Assembly: GCF_008180155.1 (NCBI RefSeq) | Contig: NZ_VSZS01000063.1 | Span: 1 to 64,000, forward strand | DNA: 64,000 nt | From: Neoaquamicrobium microcysteis | GTDB taxonomy: Bacteria; Pseudomonadota; Alphaproteobacteria; Rhizobiales; Rhizobiaceae | Direction of reading: 5' to 3' | Shown: positions 32,477 through 41,639 of the stretch, one piece after another | How the letters are laid out: every line of letters begins with the position of its first letter | Numbering within the stretch: position 1 is the first letter of the stretch | Position numbers and translations under genes: made by a program | Notes under the pieces: generated by a model | The model's input: only the letters and a program-made list of their open reading frames with translations | What the model was told of the DNA's origin: nothing | The model's database searches: none

Positions 32477-33595
32477 ATGCAATTCATCGATCTCGGCGCT
32501 CAGCGGGAGCGCATTCGTGACAGGCTCAAGGCCGCAATCGACGGCGTGGTCGAGGACGGACGCTACATTCTGGGCCCGCAGGTGGCCGAATTCGAAAAGG
32601 CGCTGGCGAGCTATGTCGGCGTGAAGCATGTTGTGGCGTGCGCCAACGGCACGGATGCGCTGCTGCTGCCGCTGATGGCACACGATATCGGCCCGGGCGA
32701 CGCGGTTTTCGTGCCCTCCTTCACCTTCGCCGCAACGGCCGAGGTGGTCGCGCTGAGGCAGGCCGAACCGGTCTTCGTCGAGATCGAACCCGATACCTAC
32801 AACATCGACCCCGCCAGCCTGGAAGCCGCCATCCAGATGGTGAAGGCGGAGGGTCGGCTGACGCCGCGCGCGATCATTCCGGTCGACCTCTTCGGCCTGT
32901 CGGCCGACTATCAGGCGGTTTCGGCCATCGCCGAGCGGCATGGTCTCATCGTGATCGAGGATGCCGCCCAGTCGGTCGGCGGATCGTCCGGCAACGGCAT
33001 GTGCGGCAGCTTCGGCCATGTCGGTTCGACCAGCTTCTACCCGGCCAAGCCGCTGGGCTGCTACGGCGACGGCGGCGCGATGTTCACCAACGACGACGCG
33101 ATGGCTGAGAAGCTGCGTTCGCTGGCCTTCCACGGCAAGGGCGAGACGCAGTACGACAACATCCATGTCGGCCTGAACTCGCGCCTCGACACGCTGCAGG
33201 CCGCGATCCTTATCGAGAAGCTGGCGATCCTCGAAGACGAGATGGAGAAGCGGCAGGCGATCGCCCTGCGCTACAATGACGGACTGCGCGGCGTCGTGAA
33301 GGTGCCCGAGCTGCCCGCCGGCAACCGCTCCGCTTGGGCGCAGTACGCCATCGAGACGCCGCGACGCGACGAACTGAAGGCGCATCTTCAGGCGGCGGGC
33401 ATCCCTTCGGTTATCTACTACGTCAAGCCGCTGCACCAGCAGGTCGCCTATGCGCGCTACCAGACGGCCCCGGGCGGGCTCGAGCTGTCGGAAGAGCTGC
33501 CGACCCGCATCCTGTGCCTGCCGATGCACCCCTATCTTTCGCGCGAAGACCAGGACCGCATCATCGCGACGATCGTGGATTTCATCGGGCGCTGA
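32477..33595 (+). CDS. DegT/DnrJ/EryC1/StrS-family aminotransferase
   Basis: A 372-residue PLP-dependent sugar-aminotransferase-type enzyme. It begins MQFIDLGAQRERIRDRLKAAID and shows ACANGTDALLLPLMA, PSFTFAATAEVV, VIEDAAQSVG and the PLP-lysine block STSFYPAKPLGCYGDGGA, then the N-L-N-S-R-L-D-T-L-Q-A region (HVGLNSRLDTLQA). Such enzymes make amino sugars for surface polysaccharides or act in the WbpE/DegT class. No polysaccharide genes adjoin it, so its pathway is unknown. The start ATG is at 32477. A terminator follows. Confidence 0.92.
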   Translation: MQFIDLGAQRERIRDRLKAAIDGVVEDGRYILGPQVAEFEKALASYVGVKHVVACANGTDALLLPLMAHDIGPGDAVFVPSFTFAATAEVVALRQAEPVFVEIEPDTYNIDPASLEAAIQMVKAEGRLTPRAIIPVDLFGLSADYQAVSAIAERHGLIVIEDAAQSVGGSSGNGMCGSFGHVGSTSFYPAKPLGCYGDGGAMFTNDDAMAEKLRSLAFHGKGETQYDNIHVGLNSRLDTLQAAILIEKLAILEDEMEKRQAIALRYNDGLRGVVKVPELPAGNRSAWAQYAIETPRRDELKAHLQAAGIPSVIYYVKPLHQQVAYARYQTAPGGLELSEELPTRILCLPMHPYLSREDQDRIIATIVDFIGR

Positions 33596-33612
33596 ACGGG
33601 GCCCGCACCAAC

Positions 33613-33645
33613 AAAAAAAGGCCGGTCGAGCGACCGGCCTTTTTG
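33613..33645. terminator. Bidirectional Rho-independent terminator
   Basis: An A-run plus GGCCGGTCG pairs with CGACCGGCC plus a T-run (33613-33645) between the convergent DegT-type aminotransferase and bioY. The symmetric A/T flanks allow termination in both directions. Confidence 0.88.
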
Positions 33646-33662
33646 CTGTTCTGTCTGGCGTT

Positions 33663-34253
33663 CTAGCGGCGGGCGAAGAGTGCCCAGACGGCCGGCACGA
33701 TGGCGGCGGCCAGCGCGACCTTGACGAGGTCGGGCAGGATGAAGGGCGCGACGCCGAACTGCCAGGCGGCAGCGCCGCCGATGATCGTGGCGAGCCACGC
33801 GAAGCCTATCGCCATCATCACCACTTCGGCTGCGAGCATCGCGCCGAACAGCTTGAAGGGGTTGCGGTCCCAGCCGCGATCGGCAGCCCAGCCGACGATG
33901 GCCGCCATGACGACGAAGCCGGCGAGGAAGCCGCCCGTGGTGCCCAGCATGTAGGCGATGCCGATGCCCTTCTCAGGCGTCGACTGGAACACGGGGAAGC
34001 CCATCGCGCCCTGCGCCATGTAGAGCAGGAGCGTCGCAACGCCGAGGCGCAGGCCGAAGGTGGCGGCGATGCCGAGAACGACGAGCGTCTGGAGCGACAT
34101 GTCGACGGGGCCGAGCACGACCTTGGTCTTGGCCGACAGCGTCAGCAGCAGCGTTCCGGCCAGCGCCAGAAAGCCGAGCACGGCATAGCGCGCCACACCC
34201 TTTTCGGGCAGCGCGAGAGAGATCAGCGGGCGGGAGAGAATTGCGGCGGACAT
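33663..34253 (-). CDS. bioY: Biotin transporter BioY
   Basis: A 196-residue substrate-binding S component for biotin uptake. Six helices are predicted. Family blocks include LSAKTKVVLGPVDMSLQTLVVL with the P-V-(D/P)-M-(S/T)-x-Q-T biotin motif, LLYMAQGAMGFPVF and LGTTGGFLAGFVV. The start at 34253 has GGAGAA immediately upstream; an ATG at 34265 or a GTG at 34277 in frame is possible. The ECF ATPase and T component are not adjacent, as is common for solitary BioY. It is divergent from the MBL hydrolase gene. Confidence 0.93.
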   Translation of the reverse strand: MSAAILSRPLISLALPEKGVARYAVLGFLALAGTLLLTLSAKTKVVLGPVDMSLQTLVVLGIAATFGLRLGVATLLLYMAQGAMGFPVFQSTPEKGIGIAYMLGTTGGFLAGFVVMAAIVGWAADRGWDRNPFKLFGAMLAAEVVMMAIGFAWLATIIGGAAAWQFGVAPFILPDLVKVALAAAIVPAVWALFARR

Positions 34254-34376
34254 GTCGTTCTCCATCAGAAACTTCACAGACCGGGCAGCGCCGGTGCGAT
34301 GTTCCCCCTATATTAGCTTCCGTGATATGCGGCAACTCGTTTCGCCCTCCCGTCCACCACCACGGTCCTCATCCAT

Positions 34377-35282
34377 ATGGCTCTCGACTTCGACACCAAA
34401 TTCGAACCCGCCTATGGCGAGGCGGTCGAGGTTGCGCCGGGTGTCGCGCGAATCACCGTCAACAATCCGAGCGCATTCACGTTTCACGGCACCAATTCCT
34501 ACCTGGTGGGCAGGGATACGCTGGCCGTGATCGACCCGGGCCCGCAGGACGAGGCGCATCTGGCGGCGCTGCTGAAGGCGATCAACGGACGCCCCGTCAG
34601 CCACATCTTCGTCAGCCACACCCATGTCGATCATTCGCCGCTGGCGCGCAGGCTGGCGCAAGACACCGGCGCGACGGTGCTTGCGGAAGGGCCGCACCGC
34701 CCTGCCCGGCCGCTGCGCATCGGCGAGATCAACCCGCTGGACGCCAGCGGCGACACGGATTTCCTGCCCGACATGCCGCTGCCCGACGACGCGCTGACGC
34801 AGGGCGACGGGTGGGCGCTGCGCACCCTCCACACACCCGGACACACGGCCAACCATGTCGTCTTCGCGCTGGAGGGAACGGGTATCGTGTTCTCGGCCGA
34901 CCACGTGATGGCGTGGTCTACATCGATCGTCGCGCCGCCGGACGGTGCCATGTCGGACTACATGGCCTCGCTGGACCGGTTGTTGCAGCGCGAGGATCGC
35001 GTTTTCCTGCCGGGCCATGGCGGCGCGGTCACGCACCCTTCGTCGTTCATGCGCGGGCTGAAGGCGCATCGCAAGATGCGCGAGCGCGCCATAGTCGAGC
35101 GCCTGCGCAACGGCGACCGCACCATCGCGGAGATGGTAGCGGCGATCTACCGCGACACCGACCCGCGCCTCTACGGGGCGGCGGGGCTGTCGGTGCTGGC
35201 GCATCTGGAGGACCTGGCGTCTCGCGGCGTGGTGACGGCCGAAGGGGAACCCTCAATCGACGGCGTCTTCTTCCTCGCCTGA
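34377..35282 (+). CDS. MBL-fold metallohydrolase
   Basis: A 301-residue metallo-beta-lactamase-fold hydrolase. Metal ligands are in SHTHVDHSPL (HxHxDH), the HTPGHTANH histidine, FSADHVM Asp and the LPGHG final His. The layout, with a C-terminal winged-helix-like tail (MREIVERLRNGDRTIAEMVAAIY-type pattern), resembles LACTB2/RNase-Z-related hydrolases. Substrate unknown; it could be a thioesterase-like or general hydrolase. Its 3' end overlaps the convergent DUF1499 gene by 30 bp. Confidence 0.88.
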   Translation: MALDFDTKFEPAYGEAVEVAPGVARITVNNPSAFTFHGTNSYLVGRDTLAVIDPGPQDEAHLAALLKAINGRPVSHIFVSHTHVDHSPLARRLAQDTGATVLAEGPHRPARPLRIGEINPLDASGDTDFLPDMPLPDDALTQGDGWALRTLHTPGHTANHVVFALEGTGIVFSADHVMAWSTSIVAPPDGAMSDYMASLDRLLQREDRVFLPGHGGAVTHPSSFMRGLKAHRKMRERAIVERLRNGDRTIAEMVAAIYRDTDPRLYGAAGLSVLAHLEDLASRGVVTAEGEPSIDGVFFLA

Positions 35283-36077
35283 TGCGGGGATGTCGATGAT
35301 CTCGAGCGACTGGCGGTTAAACTCAGCGTCCAGATCGGCCATGAAGGCGCGGATGCGGCGTGCGCCGTCGCCAAGATCGTGCAGGCCGTAGCGCGCTGCA
35401 AGCCGCATGTCGACGAAGGTCGATTCGCCCTCGTCGGTCAGCCGGATCGCCGCATCGGCGGGAAGACGCACCAGCCATGTCGGCGCCTCGACCTCGATGA
35501 CGACCTCGCCCGCGTCGGCGTCGGTGGGCAGCGGTGCGTATGGCGTCCAGCCGCGCGCGGTGATGACGGCCGCAACGGCGCTCAGCACGCGCGCGGTCGA
35601 TGCGTCGTAGCGGCGTGCGCTGACATCGGGATAGTTGCGGACCTGAAGATCGGCCGCCTCTGCACCTATCGGACCTATCTGGTTCATCTCAGCCGAGCGC
35701 GCGCGGGCGGCGCGGGCAAATTCCGGCGGCTCCAGCAGGTCGGTCGAGATGTCGTTGAGCGCAGGATTGCTCAGAACGAGCCATGCTCCGCCAAGGTACG
35801 GCACCAGCACGATGACGGACAGCACCGTTGCCGCAAGCGACGCCCGGCCGGCCTTTTCGCCATATTCCCAAAGACGGAAAAATCCGCCCACCGCGAGCGC
35901 CAGCCCCGTGAGCGCGAGGGCCGCCGCCAGACCCAGCACCCAGAAGAAGCCGATCGTCTCTATGAACGCGTAGCGATGCGCCAAGCATGCCACGACCAGC
36001 AGCACGAGCGAAAAACCGGAAATGCGTCTGGCCCACTGCGCCATTCGCGAAACCCGCCGTTCCGGCAACAACACCAT
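35253..36077 (-). CDS. DUF1499 domain membrane protein
   Basis: A 274-residue protein with three N-terminal transmembrane helices (about residues 20-35, 45-65 and 80-105) and a periplasmic DUF1499-type domain. The latter has DLQVRNYPDVSARRYDASTARVLSAVAAVI, then WLVRLPADAAIRLTDEGESTFVDMR and RIRAFMADLDAEF. Function is unknown. The start at 36077 was kept; MAQWARR twelve codons in is an alternative. It lies 101 bp after the acyl-CoA synthetase on the same strand and overlaps the MBL hydrolase at its 3' end. Confidence 0.82.
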   Translation of the reverse strand: MVLLPERRVSRMAQWARRISGFSLVLLVVACLAHRYAFIETIGFFWVLGLAAALALTGLALAVGGFFRLWEYGEKAGRASLAATVLSVIVLVPYLGGAWLVLSNPALNDISTDLLEPPEFARAARARSAEMNQIGPIGAEAADLQVRNYPDVSARRYDASTARVLSAVAAVITARGWTPYAPLPTDADAGEVVIEVEAPTWLVRLPADAAIRLTDEGESTFVDMRLAARYGLHDLGDGARRIRAFMADLDAEFNRQSLEIIDIPASGEEEDAVD

Positions 36078-36178
36078 CCTACCCCGCGATCCTGATCTCC
36101 GCTCGCCTCTTACCGGCTTGCCGGCAGAGCGTCAAAGATGTCGCGCGGAAGGAACGACGGCAGCCGGGTGCGGCACCC

Positions 36179-37807
36179 TCACCCCGTCGGCAGGCGATAG
36201 TCGGCAAACTGGCTGCGCAGCGTGGTCTTCTGGATCTTGCCGGTCGCCGTATGCGGGATCTCGTCCACGAACACTACGTCGTCGGGCATCCACCACTTGG
36301 CGATCTTGCCTTCCATGAAGCCCAGCAGGTCGTCCTTCGACGGCTCCTTGCCCTCCTTGCGCACCACCACCAGAAGCGGGCGCTCGTCCCATTTGGGATG
36401 GGCGATGCCGATGACGGCCGCTTCCGCCACATCTGGGTGGCCGACCGCGAGGTTTTCGAGGTCGATGGTCGAAATCCACTCGCCGCCGGATTTGATGACG
36501 TCCTTTGCGCGGTCGGTGATCTGCATGTAGCCGTTGGGGTCGATATGCGCGACATCGCCCGTGTCGAACCAGCCGTCCTCGTCGAACTGGTCGGCCCCAG
36601 CGCCGCCGTAGTAGGCCCCCGCCACGGCCGGTCCGCGCACCTTGAGCCGGCCGAAGGTCTTGCCGTCCCACGGCTGGTCGCGGTTGTCGTCGTCGGTCAC
36701 CTTCATCTCCACGCCGAACGGCGCCGTACCCTGCTTTTGCTGGATGTCGAGCCGGGCATCGCCTTCCAGCGCCGCATATTCCGGCTTCATGGTGCCAAGC
36801 GTGCCCAGCGGGGACATCTCCGTCATGCCCCAGGCATGGATGACCTCGACGTCGTAGTTCTGCTGGAACTTCTGCGTCATGGCGCGCGGGCAGGCCGATC
36901 CGCCGATCACCACCTTCTTCAGATGGGGCAGTTTCCTGCCCGTCTGCTCCAGATATTGCAGCAGCATGAGCCACACGGTCGGCACCGCGGCGGTGAACGT
37001 CACCTTCTCGGTGTCGAGAAGCTCGTAGATCGATTCCCCGTCCATCTTGCCGCCGGGCATGACCAGCTTCGCGCCGATCATCGGCGCGGCCTGCGCAAGA
37101 CCCCAGGCATTGGCATGGAACATCGGCACGACCGGCAGGATGACGTCGCGCGACGAGATGCCCATCGCGTCCGGCATGCAGGCGATCATCGCGTGCAGCA
37201 CGTTGGAGCGGTGGGAATAGACCACGCCCTTGGGGTCGCCCGTCGTGCCGGATGTGTAGCACATGCCGCAGGCAGCACCTTCGTCCAGCTGCTTCCAGGC
37301 GAAATCGCCATCGGCTGCGGCCAACCACTCCTCGTAGGAAACCGCATTGGACAGACTCGTCTGCGGCATATGGGCGGCATCGGTGAAGACGATGACCTTT
37401 CGCACCGATGCAACCTGCGGCACGATCTTCTCGGCCAGCGGCAGGAAGGTCAGGTCAACGAAGAGGGCCGCATCCTCCGCATGGTTCATGATCCACGCGA
37501 TCTGCTCGGGGAAGAGCCTCGGGTTGAGCGTGTGGTAGACCCCGCCCATGCCCATGATGCCGTACCACGCTTCAAGGTGACGGCCGGTGTTCCACGCCAG
37601 CGTCGCGATGCGGTCGCCGGCTGCAAAACCCTCGCGCTCCAGAAGCTGGGCGACCTTGAGCGCGCGCGTGCGTGCCTCGGCGTAGGTGGTCCGCACGATC
37701 GGCCCTTCGACGGACCGCGACACGATTTCGCGTCCACCGTGCTGCACCGCCGCGTGGTCCAGTATCTTGTGGCAGAGCAGTGGCCAATCCTGCATGAGTC
37801 CGAGCAT
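36179..37807 (-). CDS. Acyl-CoA synthetase (medium/long-chain fatty acid-CoA ligase)
   Basis: A 542-residue ANL-superfamily adenylating enzyme that activates a carboxylic acid with ATP and CoA. Motif A3 [20 protein letters not shown]5 [12 protein letters not shown]7 [37 protein letters not shown] and the C-terminal catalytic Lys in [14 protein letters not shown] are all present. The N-terminus [19 protein letters not shown] is typical of the medium/long-chain group in proteobacteria. The start at 37807 is fixed by AGGAGG upstream. Exact chain-length preference is not known. Confidence 0.93.
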   Translation of the reverse strand: MLGLMQDWPLLCHKILDHAAVQHGGREIVSRSVEGPIVRTTYAEARTRALKVAQLLEREGFAAGDRIATLAWNTGRHLEAWYGIMGMGGVYHTLNPRLFPEQIAWIMNHAEDAALFVDLTFLPLAEKIVPQVASVRKVIVFTDAAHMPQTSLSNAVSYEEWLAAADGDFAWKQLDEGAACGMCYTSGTTGDPKGVVYSHRSNVLHAMIACMPDAMGISSRDVILPVVPMFHANAWGLAQAAPMIGAKLVMPGGKMDGESIYELLDTEKVTFTAAVPTVWLMLLQYLEQTGRKLPHLKKVVIGGSACPRAMTQKFQQNYDVEVIHAWGMTEMSPLGTLGTMKPEYAALEGDARLDIQQKQGTAPFGVEMKVTDDDNRDQPWDGKTFGRLKVRGPAVAGAYYGGAGADQFDEDGWFDTGDVAHIDPNGYMQITDRAKDVIKSGGEWISTIDLENLAVGHPDVAEAAVIGIAHPKWDERPLLVVVRKEGKEPSKDDLLGFMEGKIAKWWMPDDVVFVDEIPHTATGKIQKTTLRSQFADYRLPTG

Positions 37808-37977
37808 CGCATTCCTCCTGTTTGCGGGCCGCAGTCTTTGCCGGAACGTCCGTCTTGTCCAGATGCGATGTATTGCGACCATGGTACACGGCGCGACGCC
37901 ACAAAGACGCCATCTTCCGGCGGAACCGTGGTTTTGCGGGTGGGTTAAGAAAAGTCTGACAGGATGAGGCCCTCCCT

Positions 37978-38397
37978 ATGGAAATTTCCGCTGTCGAAGC
38001 GACCCCTCCCCCGCTGCAGCCTCCGCCGCCACTGTCTTCCTTTCCCTCTCTGGAAGCCGTGGAGATCGAGCTGGAGCTCGGTCTGAAGAAGATCGAGGGC
38101 GAGGAATACGAGGCCGCGATACGCGAAACAGTCGAGGAAGTGGGCGGCGTCCTGCTTTTCCATATGAAGGCCGCCAAGGACGGCGCAGAACACTGGATGG
38201 CTGCGGTCGCCTTCGAAACCGCCGACGGGCGAGAGATCGCCATCATCGACCTGCCGTCCAGCGGTCAGGGCGTGAGCGTCACCCCGGTTTCGCAGAGCGA
38301 ACTGCCGATCGCGACCATCGCGCAGGCCTATGCCGGCCTTGCCGAAAGCTGGACCCCACCGACGCACGAGGCTGGGCCAAGCTCGATGGCGATGTGA
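37978..38397 (+). CDS. Hypothetical protein
   Basis: A 139-residue protein I do not recognise. The first 25 residues are proline-rich (PPPLQPPPPLSSFP); the rest alternates helix and strand: ELELGLKKIEGEEYEAAIRETVEEVGGVLLFHMKAA, then AVAFETADGREIAIIDLP. There is no signal peptide or membrane helix. Coding character is good and GAGG lies upstream of the ATG, so I take it as real. It stands alone between the divergent acyl-CoA synthetase and the class III aminotransferase. Confidence 0.7.
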   Translation: MEISAVEATPPPLQPPPPLSSFPSLEAVEIELELGLKKIEGEEYEAAIRETVEEVGGVLLFHMKAAKDGAEHWMAAVAFETADGREIAIIDLPSSGQGVSVTPVSQSELPIATIAQAYAGLAESWTPPTHEAGPSSMAM

Positions 38398-38467
38398 ACC
38401 AGCGACCGCGCGGCCTTACGCGGGCGAGCGATAGCGGCTAGATTTGGCCTCCACTCAGGAGGTCAAG

Positions 38468-39865
38468 ATGAATCAGTCCGTCCCGCTCACCAATCTCCAG
38501 GCGCGCGATGTCGCTTCGGTGCTGCATCCCTACACGCCGATCCACAAGCTGGGCGAGATCGGGCCGCTGGTGATCGAGCGCGGCGAAGGCGTATTCGTCT
38601 ACGACACGCAGGGCAAGGGCTACATCGAGGGCATGTCCGGCCTGTGGTGTGCCGGGCTCGGCTTCGGCAACGAGGAGATGGTCGAGGCGGCGACCGAGCA
38701 GCTGCGCACGCTGCCCTACTATCACCTGTTCGGCGCGAAGGGCACGGAATCGGCCATCGAGCTGGCCGAGAAGCTCAAGGAGATCGCGCCGATGCCGGTC
38801 TCCAAGGTGTTCTTCACCTCGTCGGGCTCGGAGGCCAACGACACCCAGGTCAAGCTCGCCTGGTACATGAACAACGCGCTCGGCCGGCCCAACAAGAAGA
38901 AGATCATCTCGCGCGTGAAGGCCTATCACGGCGTGACCATCATGTCGGCGTCGCTAACCGGGCTGCCCTACAACCACATTGGCTGGGATTTGCCGGTGGA
39001 CCGCGTGCTGCACACAGACTGCCCGCACTATTACCGCTTCGGCGAGGCCGGCGAGAGCGAGGCGGAGTTCACCGCGCGCATCGTGAAGTCGCTGCGCGAC
39101 CTGATCGAGCGCGAGGGACCGGACACCATCGCCGCCATGATCGCCGAGCCCGTGATGGGCGCGGGCGGCGTCATCGTGCCGCCGGCAGCCTACTACCCCG
39201 CCATCCAGGAAGTGCTGGACGAGCACGACATCATCCTGATCGACGACGAGGTCATCAACGGCTTCGGCCGCACGGGAAACTGGTGGGGCTGCCAGACGCT
39301 GGGCATGAAGCCCACCACCATATCGGCGGCCAAGCAGCTGACATCGGCCTACGCGCCGCTGGGCGCGGTGATGGTGCCCGAAGACATCTATCAGGCCTAT
39401 GTCGACCACTCGGCCAAGATCGGCACCTTCGGCCACGGCTTCACCTATGGTGGGCATCCGCTGGGCTGCGCGCTTGGCGTCAAGGCGATAGAAATCTACC
39501 AGAAGCGCGACATCATCGGCCATGTCCGCAAGCTCACGCCGCTGTTCGAGAGGCGCATCACGAAGCTGGCGGATCATCCGCTGGTGGGCGAGGCGCGCCA
39601 TTGCGGCTTGATGGGCGGCGTGGAGCTGGTGGCGGACAAGGCGACGAAGCGCTCCTTCGACCCCAAGAAAGGCGTCGGGCCGCAGACCGCCAAATTCTGC
39701 GAGAACCACGGTGCGATCCTGCGCGCCATCGGCGACACGATCGCGATGTGCCCGCCGATGATCATCAGCGAGAGCGAGCTGCACGAACTGTTCGACCGGC
39801 TGGAAAAGGCGCTCGACGATGCCGAAGCGTGGGTGGACAAGGAAGGCCTGCGCAAGGCCGCCTGA
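38468..39865 (+). CDS. Class III (omega-type) aminotransferase
   Basis: A 465-residue PLP enzyme of aminotransferase class III. Signature blocks are LWCAGLGFGNEEMVEAATEQL, FFTSSGSEANDTQVKLAW (phosphate cup), AYHGVTIMSASLTG, the Asp of IILIDDEVINGFGRTGNWWG and the PLP-lysine of ISAAKQLTSAYAPLGAVM. The group includes omega-amino acid-pyruvate and putrescine/GABA transaminases. Substrate is not assignable by eye. The start at 38468 has AGGAGG six bases upstream. Followed by a hairpin and an ABC-F gene. Confidence 0.93.
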   Translation: MNQSVPLTNLQARDVASVLHPYTPIHKLGEIGPLVIERGEGVFVYDTQGKGYIEGMSGLWCAGLGFGNEEMVEAATEQLRTLPYYHLFGAKGTESAIELAEKLKEIAPMPVSKVFFTSSGSEANDTQVKLAWYMNNALGRPNKKKIISRVKAYHGVTIMSASLTGLPYNHIGWDLPVDRVLHTDCPHYYRFGEAGESEAEFTARIVKSLRDLIEREGPDTIAAMIAEPVMGAGGVIVPPAAYYPAIQEVLDEHDIILIDDEVINGFGRTGNWWGCQTLGMKPTTISAAKQLTSAYAPLGAVMVPEDIYQAYVDHSAKIGTFGHGFTYGGHPLGCALGVKAIEIYQKRDIIGHVRKLTPLFERRITKLADHPLVGEARHCGLMGGVELVADKATKRSFDPKKGVGPQTAKFCENHGAILRAIGDTIAMCPPMIISESELHELFDRLEKALDDAEAWVDKEGLRKAA

Positions 39866-39904
39866 GACAACGTCGCCTCTTTCTCCCGATGATCTGATCC
39901 CGTA

Positions 39905-39934
39905 AGGGACCCCGCAGAAATCCGCAGGGTCCCT
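39905..39934 (+). other. Hairpin directly before the ABC-F start
   Basis: AGGGACCC (39905-39912) pairs with GGGTCCCT (39927-39934) around a 14-base loop. The stem ends six bases before the ABC-F ATG at 39941, where a ribosome-binding site would be expected, and no T-run follows. It may therefore mask translation initiation of the ABC-F gene, or serve as a weak terminator for the aminotransferase. Confidence 0.45.
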
Positions 39935-39940
39935 CCATCC

Positions 39941-41563
<1,623 letters not shown>

Positions 41564-41583
41564 TGGGTGACTACGCAAAATAG

Positions 41584-41614
41584 CCTACGGCAACTCTTCC
41601 CGTAGGGTATTTCT
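41584..41614. terminator. Possible terminator between ABC-F and ppdK
   Basis: CCTACGG (41584-41590) pairs with CCGTAGG (41600-41606), followed by GTATTTCTC, in the 76-bp gap between convergent ABC-F and ppdK genes. The seven-pair stem is modest and the T-run interrupted. Confidence 0.45.
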
Positions 41615-41639
41615 CAATTCCGGCCGCAGTCCGTACTAG

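Noticed and set aside
34254-34376. BioR operator before bioY
   Set aside because: The BioR motif TTATMKATAA is not found; only a loosely similar CTATATTAG is present.
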